Positions 1 through 8,816 of a DNA stretch of 64,000 nt are shown piece after piece. Origin of the DNA: Maricaulis sp. (GTDB lineage: Bacteria > Pseudomonadota > Alphaproteobacteria > Caulobacterales > Maricaulaceae); assembly GCF_017642925.1 (NCBI RefSeq), contig NZ_JAEPOL010000004.1:1-64000 (forward strand), given 5' to 3'. A program made the position numbers and the translations under genes. Under the pieces are notes generated by a model, which saw only the letters and a list, made by a program, of their open reading frames with translations, did not search any database and had not been told where the DNA came from. Numbering within the stretch: position 1 is the stretch's first letter; every line of letters begins with the position of its first letter.

Positions 1-141
1 AATCGTCTCCTGCGCGGCCTTCGCCCGGTCTTCGGCATCCTTCTGGTCGCCCCGGGCCTTCTCCAGGTCCGTCTCAAGACCGCTAATCGTCTCCTGCGCG
101 GCCTTCGCCCGGTCTTCGGCATCCTTCTGGTCGCCCCGGGC
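1..141 (-). repeat. 84-bp tandem repeat encoding four coiled-coil heptads
   Basis: Positions 1-57 recur without a mismatch at 85-141, a period of 84 bp (28 codons), inside the coiled-coil part of the sulfotransferase gene. 28 residues is exactly four heptads, so adding or losing a copy would leave both frame and coil register intact. The array may continue past the left edge. Confidence 0.9.
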
Positions 142-1083
142 GGTTTCCAGATCCGCCATCGCGTCTGCGATCACGGCCTCTGCCCGTTCGGCCTCCGCGG
201 TCTTGATAGCCAGTTCGGTTTTCGCCTCTGCCAGCTGGCGCCGGAAACGCTTGTGGGTCGCCAGCAGAATGCTCGTTGCCGCAGCAATCTCTGCATCGAT
301 CCGGTCGAGCACCTCCGGCCCGGCCTGCCTGCCTCCACCCTCAAGCACCCGATCGACGGCGCCGACAATTCCCGCGACTGTCGCCGAGAAGCGCGCATCG
401 GCTCCCGAACGGGCCGGCTTGAGAAAGGCCTCCAGGTCGTCCTCGACCTCCTGCCGGTTCCGGGGCCAGGCAAACCCGGCGATGTCCGCCAGGCCGAAGA
501 TCCGGTCCGGCCAGTTCACAACATCCGCGCCATAATCCAGAACAAGGTTCGGGGCGTCGCCGAGAACCCGCAGCGTGCTGGTATTGGACTGGGCCCACAA
601 CAGACCGGCCTCGTCTGCGCTCATCCCGTCCCGCCGGTCGAGCGAGGCGGCGACGTCGGCGGCCGCACGACGGCAATGGATCAACACGGGCCGGTAGCCA
701 GCCTTCGTGACGGCCTCGATCCAGAAACCCGGGATCAGTGCACAGCGCGGGTCCTTGATGACGATGAGTGGCGCATCGCCATAGACCTCGCCGACGAGCG
801 CGGCAGCGTCCGCAATAGCGGACGTGCCGAAAGACGCCGTAATCCGGCTCTCGGGAACCGGGTCATCCCAGCCGAAATCCTGGGCCTCGAGCAGGCGTTC
901 GTTGAAGTCGACAATCGAGCGCGGCTCCCAATAGCCGGTCTCATTGCCCGCATTGGCCGGCAGCACATCCTCGGGCAGGGCTGCGCCGAACAGGTTGGCG
1001 ATCCGGGTGCAGGCCGACGTGCCGGACCGGTGCATGCCGAGAACCAGGATGGCCGTCTTCTGGGGGGCGGAGGATTTTGCCAT
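1..1083 (-). CDS. Sulfotransferase with C-terminal coiled coil (3' end beyond window)
   Basis: Minus-strand frame open from the ATG at 1083 to the left edge, 361 codons with no stop. The first 25 residues carry a PAPS-binding loop of the form GMHRSGTSA, followed by a sulfotransferase-like domain to about residue 220 (ETGYWEP, then a VIKDPR segment). From about residue 250 the protein is Ala/Glu/Lys/Arg-rich and heptad-like, ending in an exact 28-residue repeat. The family moves a sulfuryl group from PAPS to a glycan or other acceptor; the acceptor here is unknown. It lies 66 bp after the ABC exporter ATPase in the same direction, so it probably belongs to the same surface-glycan operon. The coiled coil may continue into another domain outside the window. 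Confidence 0.85.
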   Translation of the reverse strand, partial: MAKSSAPQKTAILVLGMHRSGTSACTRIANLFGAALPEDVLPANAGNETGYWEPRSIVDFNERLLEAQDFGWDDPVPESRITASFGTSAIADAAALVGEVYGDAPLIVIKDPRCALIPGFWIEAVTKAGYRPVLIHCRRAAADVAASLDRRDGMSADEAGLLWAQSNTSTLRVLGDAPNLVLDYGADVVNWPDRIFGLADIAGFAWPRNRQEVEDDLEAFLKPARSGADARFSATVAGIVGAVDRVLEGGGRQAGPEVLDRIDAEIAAATSILLATHKRFRRQLAEAKTELAIKTAEAERAEAVIADAMADLETARGDQKDAEDRAKAAQETISGLETDLEKARGDQKDAEDRAKAAQETI

Positions 1084-1149
1084 ATCGCGCCTGCATGCCT
1101 TTTCATTATCCTGCGGACTGTCCGGTCCGGTATCTGTGCGCCGGGTGGC

Positions 1150-1833
1150 CTACGCCTCGGCGTAGCGCCGGATCGCCTCGCCCATATCGCCGAAATACCG
1201 CACCTTGCCCTTCTCGAGGAAAAGCCCCTTGTTGCAGATCCGTTCCAGCAGGCGGTTATTATGCGATGCCAGCACCACGATGCCGGCGGCAGCGACGAGC
1301 TCCTCCATGCGCTGGGCGGCCTTTTCGCGGAAGGCCGCGTCGCCGGCGCCGATCCACTCGTCCATGATCAGGATGTCGGCATCCAGTGTGGTCGCGATCG
1401 AAAAGCTCAGCCGCAGCTGCATGCCGCGCGAATAGGTATCGACCGGCCGCTCCAGATATTCGTCCAGCTCGCTGTAGGCCGCGATCGGCTCGGACAGTTC
1501 ACGCGCCTGTTTCCAGTTGTATCCGGCTGCCAGCAGTCGCAACTGGATGTTCTCGTAGCCGGTCGCATCCCCATTGATGCCCAGGCCGGTCTCCATGAGC
1601 GATTGCACGACGCCCACAGAGTGGACCTTGCCAGCATCCGGAATGACGACACCGGAAAGCACCCGCAGCAAAGAGGTCTTGCCCGCACCGTTGGCACCGA
1701 CGACGCCCAGCTTGTCGCCCTCGGCGAGGTCGAACGAGACTCCGTCCAGCGCAAGCTGGTGGGTCGGTTGCCCGCGAACCGCGGTAAACAGCGGATATTT
1801 GAGCGTGATGTCTTGTGCAGAAAGTTTGGTCAC
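1150..1833 (-). CDS. ABC transporter ATP-binding protein, polysaccharide export type
   Basis: 227 residues. Walker A is GANGAGKTS near residue 47, the signature is YSRGMQLRL near residue 134, and Walker B is ILIMDEW near residue 152, followed by a switch His in LASHNN. This is the KpsT/Wzt/TagH branch of ABC ATPases, which power export of capsule, O-antigen or teichoic acid with an ABC-2 permease. It lacks the C-terminal carbohydrate-binding domain of long Wzt proteins, so it is closer to KpsT in size. The permease gene ends 12 bp upstream and a sulfotransferase follows, so the exported glycan may be sulfated (inference). Confidence 0.93.
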   Translation of the reverse strand: MTKLSAQDITLKYPLFTAVRGQPTHQLALDGVSFDLAEGDKLGVVGANGAGKTSLLRVLSGVVIPDAGKVHSVGVVQSLMETGLGINGDATGYENIQLRLLAAGYNWKQARELSEPIAAYSELDEYLERPVDTYSRGMQLRLSFSIATTLDADILIMDEWIGAGDAAFREKAAQRMEELVAAAGIVVLASHNNRLLERICNKGLFLEKGKVRYFGDMGEAIRRYAEA

Positions 1834-1845
1834 GTCGCGGCCCGG

Positions 1846-2640
1846 TCAAACCCAATAGAAAATGCGGTTCTTGTTAAGGCGGAAAACCAGCGCGCTGATG
1901 GCGCAGCCGGCAATGGTGATCGCCAGCACGATCATCCAGCTGACATACGGCACGGTGCCGTAGACCAGCGGATCGCGGAAAATCGCGATCACGTGCGTGA
2001 ACGGGTTGTAGTCGGCATACTTGCCGTACTCGCCGAAAGACGCAGGCACCCACAGGATGGGCGTCAGGAAGAAAAGCAGCCGGACGAGGGTCTGGGTCAG
2101 GTGGACCAGGTCGCGAACACGCGCACAGATCACGCCCAGAAGAAGCTGGGTCCAGATGCCGTTGATGATCAGTATGGGAATGGACAGCAGGGAGGTCAGC
2201 GCAATCCACGGGTCGGGTGCCGGGAAAATCGCCAGAACGATCAGGATGACCAGCCCCGTCAGCGCCAGCTGGATCACGCTCCGCGTCACGCTCTGCAGCA
2301 CGTAGATGCCATAGGGCAGATCCGTGCCGGTGATCCATCGCGAACTGGCGATGAAAACATTACAGCCTTCAACCAGATTGGCCTGGATGAAGGTCCATAT
2401 CAGGAAGCCGGTCGACAGCCAGACGGCGAAGAAGGACATTTCCTCGGCCGACAACACACCGAAGATCACGATCTTCACGCCCACGAACATGGCAAAGGAA
2501 ACAAACAGCCAGGCCGCGCCGAGCAGCGAACGGTGGAAACGGCGGCGCCAGTCGTGCCAGGCCAGCATCAGCCAGAAGCGCCAAAGGCGGATAACAGCAG
2601 GCAATTTGATTTCCGGCTGGGTCTGATGAGCGACGGTCAC
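1846..2640 (-). CDS. ABC-2 type polysaccharide export permease
   Basis: 264 residues from a GTG at 2640, chosen because AGGAAG lies about nine bases upstream and the size then matches KpsM/Wzm permeases. A longer frame from 2790 would add 50 residues of low-complexity sequence. About six hydrophobic segments follow a basic amphipathic N-terminus (WRFWLMLAWHDWRRRF), typical of ABC-2 exporters. It should form the membrane channel for the ATPase encoded 12 bp downstream and carry a lipid-linked or nascent glycan across the inner membrane. A gap of about 150 bp separates it from the glycosyltransferase upstream. Confidence 0.9.
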   Translation of the reverse strand: MTVAHQTQPEIKLPAVIRLWRFWLMLAWHDWRRRFHRSLLGAAWLFVSFAMFVGVKIVIFGVLSAEEMSFFAVWLSTGFLIWTFIQANLVEGCNVFIASSRWITGTDLPYGIYVLQSVTRSVIQLALTGLVILIVLAIFPAPDPWIALTSLLSIPILIINGIWTQLLLGVICARVRDLVHLTQTLVRLLFFLTPILWVPASFGEYGKYADYNPFTHVIAIFRDPLVYGTVPYVSWMIVLAITIAGCAISALVFRLNKNRIFYWV

Positions 2641-2793
2641 GCGCGTGGTCTTCCTGTTCTGGCCGCACACAAGGCAGCGGCCGTGGACCGGACTTCCTTG
2701 GCACAAGATCGGAGCTGTCGCCAACTGCCGAACGGCAGTCGCGGGTGCGAATCGGATGCTTCCAATAGCATCCCCAGTTGCCGCGGGCACGCA

Positions 2794-4335
2794 CTACAAG
2801 ACAAGCCAGTCCTCCGCCCATTCCAACCGGACACGGTCCATGCGCGGCGGCGCATAGGGGTCGGCAGTGCCCAGACGGGGATGACGTTCAAGAACACGCT
2901 GCCATTCGGCACGGTGCCGGTCGCTGACAGGTTCACGGCCACGGCTCGCGGACTCGTCATGAATGCCCGAGACGTCCGGCGTCCAGACGATCGACAATCC
3001 GCGGTCACGGACATCGAGACACAGAACAATATCGCTGAAATCCGTCGGCCAGCCTTCGTCCAGCCCGCCGATCTCGCGGTACAGCCCGGTCCGGATGCCC
3101 AGGCACGCGCCCGTCACCGCGAAGACGTCCCGCGGCACGGTATAGAGGCCCAAAGGACCGTCGGTGCGCCGCCCCGGTTCCAGATGCGCCGGCAGCCCTT
3201 CCCGCGACAGGGTCAGACCGACATGCTGACGCCGCCCGTCGGGATACCGCAGATCCACGCCGACAGCACCGATACCGGGCCGGGCGAGCCAGCCGGACAT
3301 TACCGTCGTCCATTCTGCACCGAGACCGCGCACATCATTGTTCAGCATCACCAGGTTGGGGCAGGTGGCCAGTGCCGCGCCGGCATTGACCAGCCGGGAG
3401 AAATTGAACACCCCCGCCTCCCGGCAGACGCGGGCGCCGCGATCCCGGGCCGCCTCGATCAGCGCAAGCGCTGCGGCATCGCGTGTCTCGTGATCGACCA
3501 GGATCAGCTCGTCCTGCGGCCGCAAACCGGCTTCCACGCTCTCCAGGCAGGCCGCCAGCAGGGCCGGCGCATCCCGCGTGGGAATGACAATCGAGACACC
3601 GGTATCGTCCACCGGCACGCCCCCCTGGCGGGTCCAGGGTTGGATGACCTGACTGCGTCCGAGGCACTCGCTGAGATGCACATGATTTTCCGACTGGGCG
3701 ATGTCCTGGGCGGCACCGGCGCGGAAGGCGATATGCCGCGTCATTGCGCTGGAATAGCGGTCGAGCGCCGCGGCGGCAGCCGGCCGCAGAACCTCGCGGC
3801 CTGCCACCAGAAAGTCCCAGGACACGCTGTCCGCGCCGGTCCGCCGGAACACGTTGGCGATACGCCGACGGGCGCCCGGCATCAGGCTGTCGCCGAGGCT
3901 GTGCATGCGCTCGAACTCGGCCTGCGACAGGCGCTTGCCGGACTCGTCGAGATGCACGATCCGCACCGGCACCGGCTTGAAGCCCGCCATGCCCGCCGAC
4001 CAGACAAGCGCCCGCCAGGTCGAACGCGGACGCCGGGCCAGCCGGCGGATCAGCCGGCCGGACGCTGCGGCCAGATGCCGGAGCCGCGCCGGTTCAAGCC
4101 GCGCCGCCTGCCGCTCGCCCGTTTCACGGTTTTCCAGCTCGGCCGTGACATCGCCGGCGGCAAGACCGACCAGCGCCGTACCCGGACGCAGCCGGCCCGA
4201 CGCCTGCCATTCGCCGCCGGCACGCTTCACGAACAGGTCGAATTCCTGATAACTGACCGGCGTGTCGGGCAAACTGACGATAACGGGGCGCAAGCGTCTC
4301 ACTCTCACTCTTCCCGGAAGGGCCGGATTGAACAC
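2794..4335 (-). CDS. Family 2 glycosyltransferase with extra N-terminal domain
   Basis: Up to 513 residues. The first 230 or so form a domain I do not recognise. From about residue 245 there is a GT-A fold: VSIVIPTRD, then NFSRLVNAGAALA, then LNNDV in the position of the metal-binding DxD motif, and a later GACLGIRTGLYREIGGLDE acceptor-side motif. This resembles O-antigen and rhamnan glycosyltransferases. It probably adds a sugar to the glycan exported by the downstream ABC pair. The most 5' start is a GTG at 4335 abutting the opposite gene's ATG at 4336; GTG at 4308 or 4302 would leave room for a promoter and is as likely. Confidence 0.85.
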   Translation of the reverse strand: MFNPALPGRVRVRRLRPVIVSLPDTPVSYQEFDLFVKRAGGEWQASGRLRPGTALVGLAAGDVTAELENRETGERQAARLEPARLRHLAAASGRLIRRLARRPRSTWRALVWSAGMAGFKPVPVRIVHLDESGKRLSQAEFERMHSLGDSLMPGARRRIANVFRRTGADSVSWDFLVAGREVLRPAAAAALDRYSSAMTRHIAFRAGAAQDIAQSENHVHLSECLGRSQVIQPWTRQGGVPVDDTGVSIVIPTRDAPALLAACLESVEAGLRPQDELILVDHETRDAAALALIEAARDRGARVCREAGVFNFSRLVNAGAALATCPNLVMLNNDVRGLGAEWTTVMSGWLARPGIGAVGVDLRYPDGRRQHVGLTLSREGLPAHLEPGRRTDGPLGLYTVPRDVFAVTGACLGIRTGLYREIGGLDEGWPTDFSDIVLCLDVRDRGLSIVWTPDVSGIHDESASRGREPVSDRHRAEWQRVLERHPRLGTADPYAPPRMDRVRLEWAEDWLVL

Positions 4336-5577
4336 ATGGCGGAAGACAGCTCGAATTCAGCCCTTCCGGCCGGGAAACCTCTTATGAGCCTGAAGTCGGC
4401 CGCCTACCGGGCGGCCCTAAAGACCTACACGCATATCGGCACACGCTTCACACCGCGCCGCCAGCCCTACATGCCCGGCATGCCCGTCCGGGTCGAGGGG
4501 TTTCATGGCGAAATTCTCGGCATCGGCGAAACCGCCCGGCAGTTCACCGGCGCATTGATGCAAGCCGGACACGATGCGCGGTCTTGGACTATCGACCCGC
4601 GGCTTCGCCCCGCTGGACCGGCCGCGGCCGACCGCACTGCAGCGGCCCTGCGGGTGAGCCATCTCAACCCGGATCAATTACTGGAATTTTCCATGCGCAT
4701 CGCCAGTCCCGGCGAGCGGCGCATGCCCCATGCCGGCTACTGGGTCTGGGAATTGGGATGCGCCCCGCAGCACTGGCGCCGGGCCGCCCGTCTTGTCGAT
4801 GCCGTGTGGACGCCGTCCCGCTTCTCCGCCGATGCCATAACGCGCATCCTGCCCGGCGACCGTGTCGCCGAAGTCCTGCCGCCACCGATCTTCGCTGCCG
4901 GACCAGTTGAAGCCCCGCCGGGGCTTCCTGGACGGGCAGAGGCCGTCCGGGTGCTGGCGCTGTGCGATCTGCGCTCCTCGGCGGCCCGCAAGAACCCGCT
5001 CGGCGCCCTGGCCACGTTCGAGGCTGCGTCGGCCTCGGCAGCCCGCCCGGCGCATCTTGTCCTGAAAGTGACCGGCTCGGCGCAATGCCCAAGCGAGATG
5101 GCTCGGCTTGCGGCGCGGGTCGGCGACCGGCCGGACGTCACCCTGCTGGTGAAGGACTTCACCGACGCGCAGATGCTGGGATTGATCGAGGCCTGCCCGA
5201 TCGCGCTGAGCCTGCATCGATCAGAAGGTTTCGGCCTGCTGGCCGCCCATGCGGCCTATCGCGGCAAGGCGGTAATCGCGACGAACTGGTCGGCCCCGAC
5301 CGAATTCCTGACCGCCGAAGGCGCCGGCCTGGTCAATTACCGCCTGGTCCCGGTCGAGGACGCACAGGGCATTTATCCCGATGGGCAAAGCTGGGCGGAG
5401 CCGGACATCGACCATGCCGCCGACTGGCTCGTCAGGCTGATCGATACGCCCGAGCTGCAACAGTCCATGGGAGAGACCGCGCGACAACACGCCGATGCAT
5501 GCCTCGGCCCGGCAGCCTGGCAGACCCGCCTGGCTAGCCTTCTCGACGGGCTGGACCCGTCGGTTCCGACTCGATGA
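4336..5577 (+). CDS. Family 4 (GT-B) glycosyltransferase
   Basis: 413 residues from the ATG at 4336, with GGAAGGG 13 bases upstream; an in-frame ATG at 4384 is the alternative. The C-terminal half carries the GT4 EX7E-like element SEGFGLLAAHAAYRGKAV followed by TNWSAPTEFL, and an earlier RVLALCDLRSSAARKNP segment fits the start of the second Rossmann domain. It should transfer a sugar from a nucleotide donor at the cytoplasmic face. It is divergent from the GT2 gene and convergent with gspI, overlapping the gspI 3' end by 44 bp. Confidence 0.85.
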   Translation: MAEDSSNSALPAGKPLMSLKSAAYRAALKTYTHIGTRFTPRRQPYMPGMPVRVEGFHGEILGIGETARQFTGALMQAGHDARSWTIDPRLRPAGPAAADRTAAALRVSHLNPDQLLEFSMRIASPGERRMPHAGYWVWELGCAPQHWRRAARLVDAVWTPSRFSADAITRILPGDRVAEVLPPPIFAAGPVEAPPGLPGRAEAVRVLALCDLRSSAARKNPLGALATFEAASASAARPAHLVLKVTGSAQCPSEMARLAARVGDRPDVTLLVKDFTDAQMLGLIEACPIALSLHRSEGFGLLAAHAAYRGKAVIATNWSAPTEFLTAEGAGLVNYRLVPVEDAQGIYPDGQSWAEPDIDHAADWLVRLIDTPELQQSMGETARQHADACLGPAAWQTRLASLLDGLDPSVPTR

Positions 5578-5995
5578 ACCCCAGTGGATCGCGAACCTGC
5601 TCCCAGCCAATCTTGCGCACCGTGAAACTGTCGCTGCGACCATTGCGCTCCATCCGGACCTCGACGTCGTAGAGGCCGACCGAGTGGATCGACTCCCCCA
5701 GATAACCGCGCGCGATCGGGACGGTCGCGACGGGACGCGCCTGCCAGCGCACAAGCCAGCCGCCGATCATGATCTCGCCGTCCGGCTGGAGCTGCGGATT
5801 GACGGTCTCCAGCCAGGCGAGCGCATTTTCTTTCGCTTCAAGCGCCGCGGCAGACTGCTCGAGGCGGAAGGCAGCGTCTGCCAGCGCTCGCTGCAGCTGG
5901 TAGAGCGGGATCATCGCCACGGCGATCAGTGCAATCGCCGCCAGAACCTCGACGACGGAAAAGCCGGCGCGCTTTTTGAGAACCCGGTGTTTCAC
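5534..5995 (-). CDS. gspI: T2SS minor pseudopilin GspI
   Basis: 153 residues from a GTG at 5995 that has GGGGAGG five bases upstream and shares a GTGA overlap with the gspO stop. The N-terminus is a class III signal, KKRAG|FSVVEVLAA, with Glu at +5 and a hydrophobic helix, the prepilin form processed by GspO. The rest has the size and KENALAWLETVN pattern of GspI, part of the pseudopilus tip (GspI-J-K). It is the last gene of the locus, not in the usual H-I-J order. Confidence 0.85.
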   Translation of the reverse strand: MKHRVLKKRAGFSVVEVLAAIALIAVAMIPLYQLQRALADAAFRLEQSAAALEAKENALAWLETVNPQLQPDGEIMIGGWLVRWQARPVATVPIARGYLGESIHSVGLYDVEVRMERNGRSDSFTVRKIGWEQVRDPLGFIESEPTGPARREG

Positions 5996-6609
5996 ACCAA
6001 CCTCCCCGCCACAACAGCCGCGGAGAACCCGGCGACAAGGCCAGGCCCGAACGCATAGCGCGCCGCTCCGGCCTGCCCGCGCAGCAGTGCAAGCAATACC
6101 GTAACGGCAACAGCGACAAGCAGCGCCGGACCGACCCAGCCCAGCCCGCACCACAATCCACCGGCCGCGGCGAGGCCGTAATCGCCGGTTCCCAGACCCT
6201 GTTTCCGGCTCCGAAGCCAGACCGCAAGACTGCCGCACAAGAGGACCGCCAGCGCAACGCCGGCACCGCCCAGCGCGATGGCCCATGTGGCGTAAGGATG
6301 CAGAACGGGCGCTGCCAGGAGCCCCGAGATAAGGAGCCCGGCCGATTGCAGGTCCGCAATGACACCCGACCGCCAGTCAAGCCATGCAGCGGCCAGGGCC
6401 AGCGGAACGGCAATAGCGATGGCAACCGCAAGCAGGGCATGCGTGCCGGCCACCAGGGCGGCTCCGCCAGCGACCGGGGCGGAGATGAAAAGCGCGATCC
6501 GTACGGGCCATCCGGCCGGGGAGGAGCCGAAGCCGGCGGTGTATCCGCCCAGCCCGCCCGCGAGGAGTACGGTCCCTGTTCCGGCAAGGATGAGCAGGGT
6601 GTCGGTCAC
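5992..6609 (-). CDS. gspO: Prepilin peptidase, A24 family (short GspO)
   Basis: 205 residues from the GTG at 6609, just after the gspD stop at 6617. The two catalytic aspartates of A24 proteases are visible: LDWRSG near residue 82 and the GxGD motif GTGDYGL near residue 147. There are six to seven hydrophobic helices. The protein cleaves the leaders of the GspG, H, I, J and K pseudopilins encoded here. It lacks the N-terminal cytoplasmic domain, with its zinc cysteines, that carries N-methylation in full-length PilD/GspO; short A24 enzymes exist in other bacteria. The gspI start overlaps its stop. Confidence 0.85.
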   Translation of the reverse strand: MTDTLLILAGTGTVLLAGGLGGYTAGFGSSPAGWPVRIALFISAPVAGGAALVAGTHALLAVAIAIAVPLALAAAWLDWRSGVIADLQSAGLLISGLLAAPVLHPYATWAIALGGAGVALAVLLCGSLAVWLRSRKQGLGTGDYGLAAAGGLWCGLGWVGPALLVAVAVTVLLALLRGQAGAARYAFGPGLVAGFSAAVVAGRLV

Positions 6610-6616
6610 ACCGGAT

Positions 6617-8815
6617 CTAGTTCCCGTCTTCGCCGTTGTCGGCACCGTGCCAGGCGCGGATCTGCATCGGCTCGGACGGTTCCCAAAGCGTCGATGCGGC
6701 CCGGGTCTGGTTCTGGAAACCCGTATTGATCGCACCGACGAGCGTATCGACGATACGCTGGCGATCGCTGCGGGTGTTGAGGATGTAGGGCGTTACGAGA
6801 ACAACCAGCATGGTGCGGCGGCTCGACAGGGTTTCATTGCCGAAGGCATTGCCGATGAAGGGCACGTCCTTCAACAGGGGGACGCCCCCATTGCCGCGCG
6901 TGAAACGGTTCTCGATCAATCCGCCCAGAACAGCGGTCTGGCCGTCCTGCAGCGACAGTTCGGAGGTCATGCTGCGGTTGGAAATGATCGGGCTGGCGAT
7001 CGCCTCGTTCTCATTGGTCTCGGCCGAGGAAACTTCCTGGCTGATTGCCAGGTCGATGCGGTTGCCGCTGTAAACCAGCGGCGCCACGGTCAGGATCACA
7101 CCAGTCGAACGGTACTGTACCGTCTGGAGAATGTCGGACGAGCCCTGGTTCTGGGTATCCGCAGCGCGCTGCGAGGTGATGATCGGCACGTCGGTGCCCA
7201 CCTGCACGAAGCCTTCGGAGCCGGATCGTGTGATAATGCGGGGCGTCGAGAGCACATTGATCTGGTTGCTGGACGAACCGGCCGTACCCGTCAGCGTCAC
7301 CTGGCCGGTATCAACGACAGCAGAGATTCCGCTTTCAGTGTTGATGTTGGCGGAGAATTGCGCGGCCGTATCGGTGTCGAAAACGGCGTCCAGACCAAAA
7401 TTGACATCATCGGTGAGGGTCACTTCGGCGATGGTCACCTCGATCATCACTTCCGGCAGCGGGGTATCGAGCTGGCGCAGCAGCGACTCGATCTCCGAAT
7501 ACTCCGCGCGGGTTCCAAAGAAGATGATCCGGTTGCCCATCGGGTCCACGGTCAGGCCGTCGCCGCCGCCGATCACGCGGGGCGAATTGTCCCGCTGGCT
7601 GCGCTGATTGCGCTGGCCGTCCTCGCTGGTCGGTGCGGTCTGCGACGTCTCGGACGCGCTGCCGGCCGTGCCCGGCGCGGCATGACCCATCGCAACATTG
7701 ACGACCTGGGCGAGAATCTCCGCGCTTGTATTCTGCACATTGTAGACATGCGCGATCCGCGCCTCGGCCTCATAGGCGTCCGCATCCAGACGGCGCGCCG
7801 TGGCGACGACATGGTTGGCCAGCGAGCGCTCCCGCGCAAATACCATCAGCTGATTGGTGTAGTTCAGCGGCAGAAGCGTGATCGCCCGCGGCTGACTGCT
7901 GCCCAGCGCAACGTAGTAGCCCTCGACCGTCAGGATGGATTGCAGGTCCCGCGCGAGATCCTGGACGGCCCAGTTGCGCGGCGTGAAGGTGATGACCTGT
8001 GTCCCTGCAAAGCGCAGCTCGTCCATCTGCTCGACAATCGCCAGCGCGGCATCGACCGTGTCGGACAGTCCGCTGAGCACCATCGAATTGCTGCCGCGGT
8101 TGGACCGGATGGTCAGCTGGTCGTCTTCCGGGAAAGCCTGTTCGAGGATGACTTCCATGTCCGCCGCATCGATTGCCGTCAGCTCCACGAACTGCACGAT
8201 AGGACGCAGGTCGCTGGGCACGCTGGGCCGGGCACGCGAGCGGACGAATTGCGGGATCTGGGCGCGCAGCTCGTCCATGCCGACGATCCGGAACAGCCCG
8301 TTCTCATAGGTGACGGCGAGCCCGTAATCCTTCAGCGCTTCTTCGACGAGGGCGAGGAAAGTGCTCGGCGGCATGTCGTGCACGCTGCGGAGAGAAATGA
8401 TGTCGGAGCGCTGCGCCACGTCCGGACCGATGGAGAAGGGCTGGTTCAGCACTTCGCCGAAGACCGTGTTGACGAAGCTCGGCAGCGGTTGGGGTGGCAG
8501 GGTGACATTGATCGCCGGACCGTCGAGCGTTTCGGTTACCGGGTCATAGCGTCCTGTTCCCGAGGTGCCGCGACCGAGAGAGGGCACGGTACGGGAATCG
8601 GTTTGCTCCACGCCCGGTTCGGCACCCGGCTCCTGCAGATCGACCGGGCCGTCGCCCGGAGCGCCGCGGCCTTCGCGTGCATCGCCGCCGGACAGTTCAA
8701 TCCCCAGCGGACCCGATCCGCTGAGCCAGTCGAACCGCTCTTCCCCGCCCGTGCTGGCACAGGCCGAAAGAACGCTCGCCAGCACCACCGGCATGCTCAA
8801 AAACCGCAACTTCAT
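6617..8815 (-). CDS. gspD: T2SS outer-membrane secretin GspD
   Basis: 732 residues from the ATG at 8815, preceded by AGGGAAGG. The N-terminus is a lipoprotein signal (VLASVLSAC) with the lipid-modified Cys about residue 17, so the secretin may be self-piloting. N0/N1-N3 repeats follow (VITFTPRNWAVQDLARDLQ and others), then the secretin core ending in SELSLQDGQTAVLGGLIEN and VPLLKDVPFIGNAF. It forms the outer-membrane channel through which folded proteins leave. The stop of the GspC-like gene lies one base upstream, so the two are tightly coupled. Confidence 0.97.
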   Translation of the reverse strand: MKLRFLSMPVVLASVLSACASTGGEERFDWLSGSGPLGIELSGGDAREGRGAPGDGPVDLQEPGAEPGVEQTDSRTVPSLGRGTSGTGRYDPVTETLDGPAINVTLPPQPLPSFVNTVFGEVLNQPFSIGPDVAQRSDIISLRSVHDMPPSTFLALVEEALKDYGLAVTYENGLFRIVGMDELRAQIPQFVRSRARPSVPSDLRPIVQFVELTAIDAADMEVILEQAFPEDDQLTIRSNRGSNSMVLSGLSDTVDAALAIVEQMDELRFAGTQVITFTPRNWAVQDLARDLQSILTVEGYYVALGSSQPRAITLLPLNYTNQLMVFARERSLANHVVATARRLDADAYEAEARIAHVYNVQNTSAEILAQVVNVAMGHAAPGTAGSASETSQTAPTSEDGQRNQRSQRDNSPRVIGGGDGLTVDPMGNRIIFFGTRAEYSEIESLLRQLDTPLPEVMIEVTIAEVTLTDDVNFGLDAVFDTDTAAQFSANINTESGISAVVDTGQVTLTGTAGSSSNQINVLSTPRIITRSGSEGFVQVGTDVPIITSQRAADTQNQGSSDILQTVQYRSTGVILTVAPLVYSGNRIDLAISQEVSSAETNENEAIASPIISNRSMTSELSLQDGQTAVLGGLIENRFTRGNGGVPLLKDVPFIGNAFGNETLSSRRTMLVVLVTPYILNTRSDRQRIVDTLVGAINTGFQNQTRAASTLWEPSEPMQIRAWHGADNGEDGN

Positions 8816-8816
8816 A

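Noticed and set aside
253-5577. 1774-codon plus-strand open frame
   Set aside because: Only the part from 4336 is a real gene. The rest is antisense to three recognised minus-strand genes and a sulfotransferase, with no domain.
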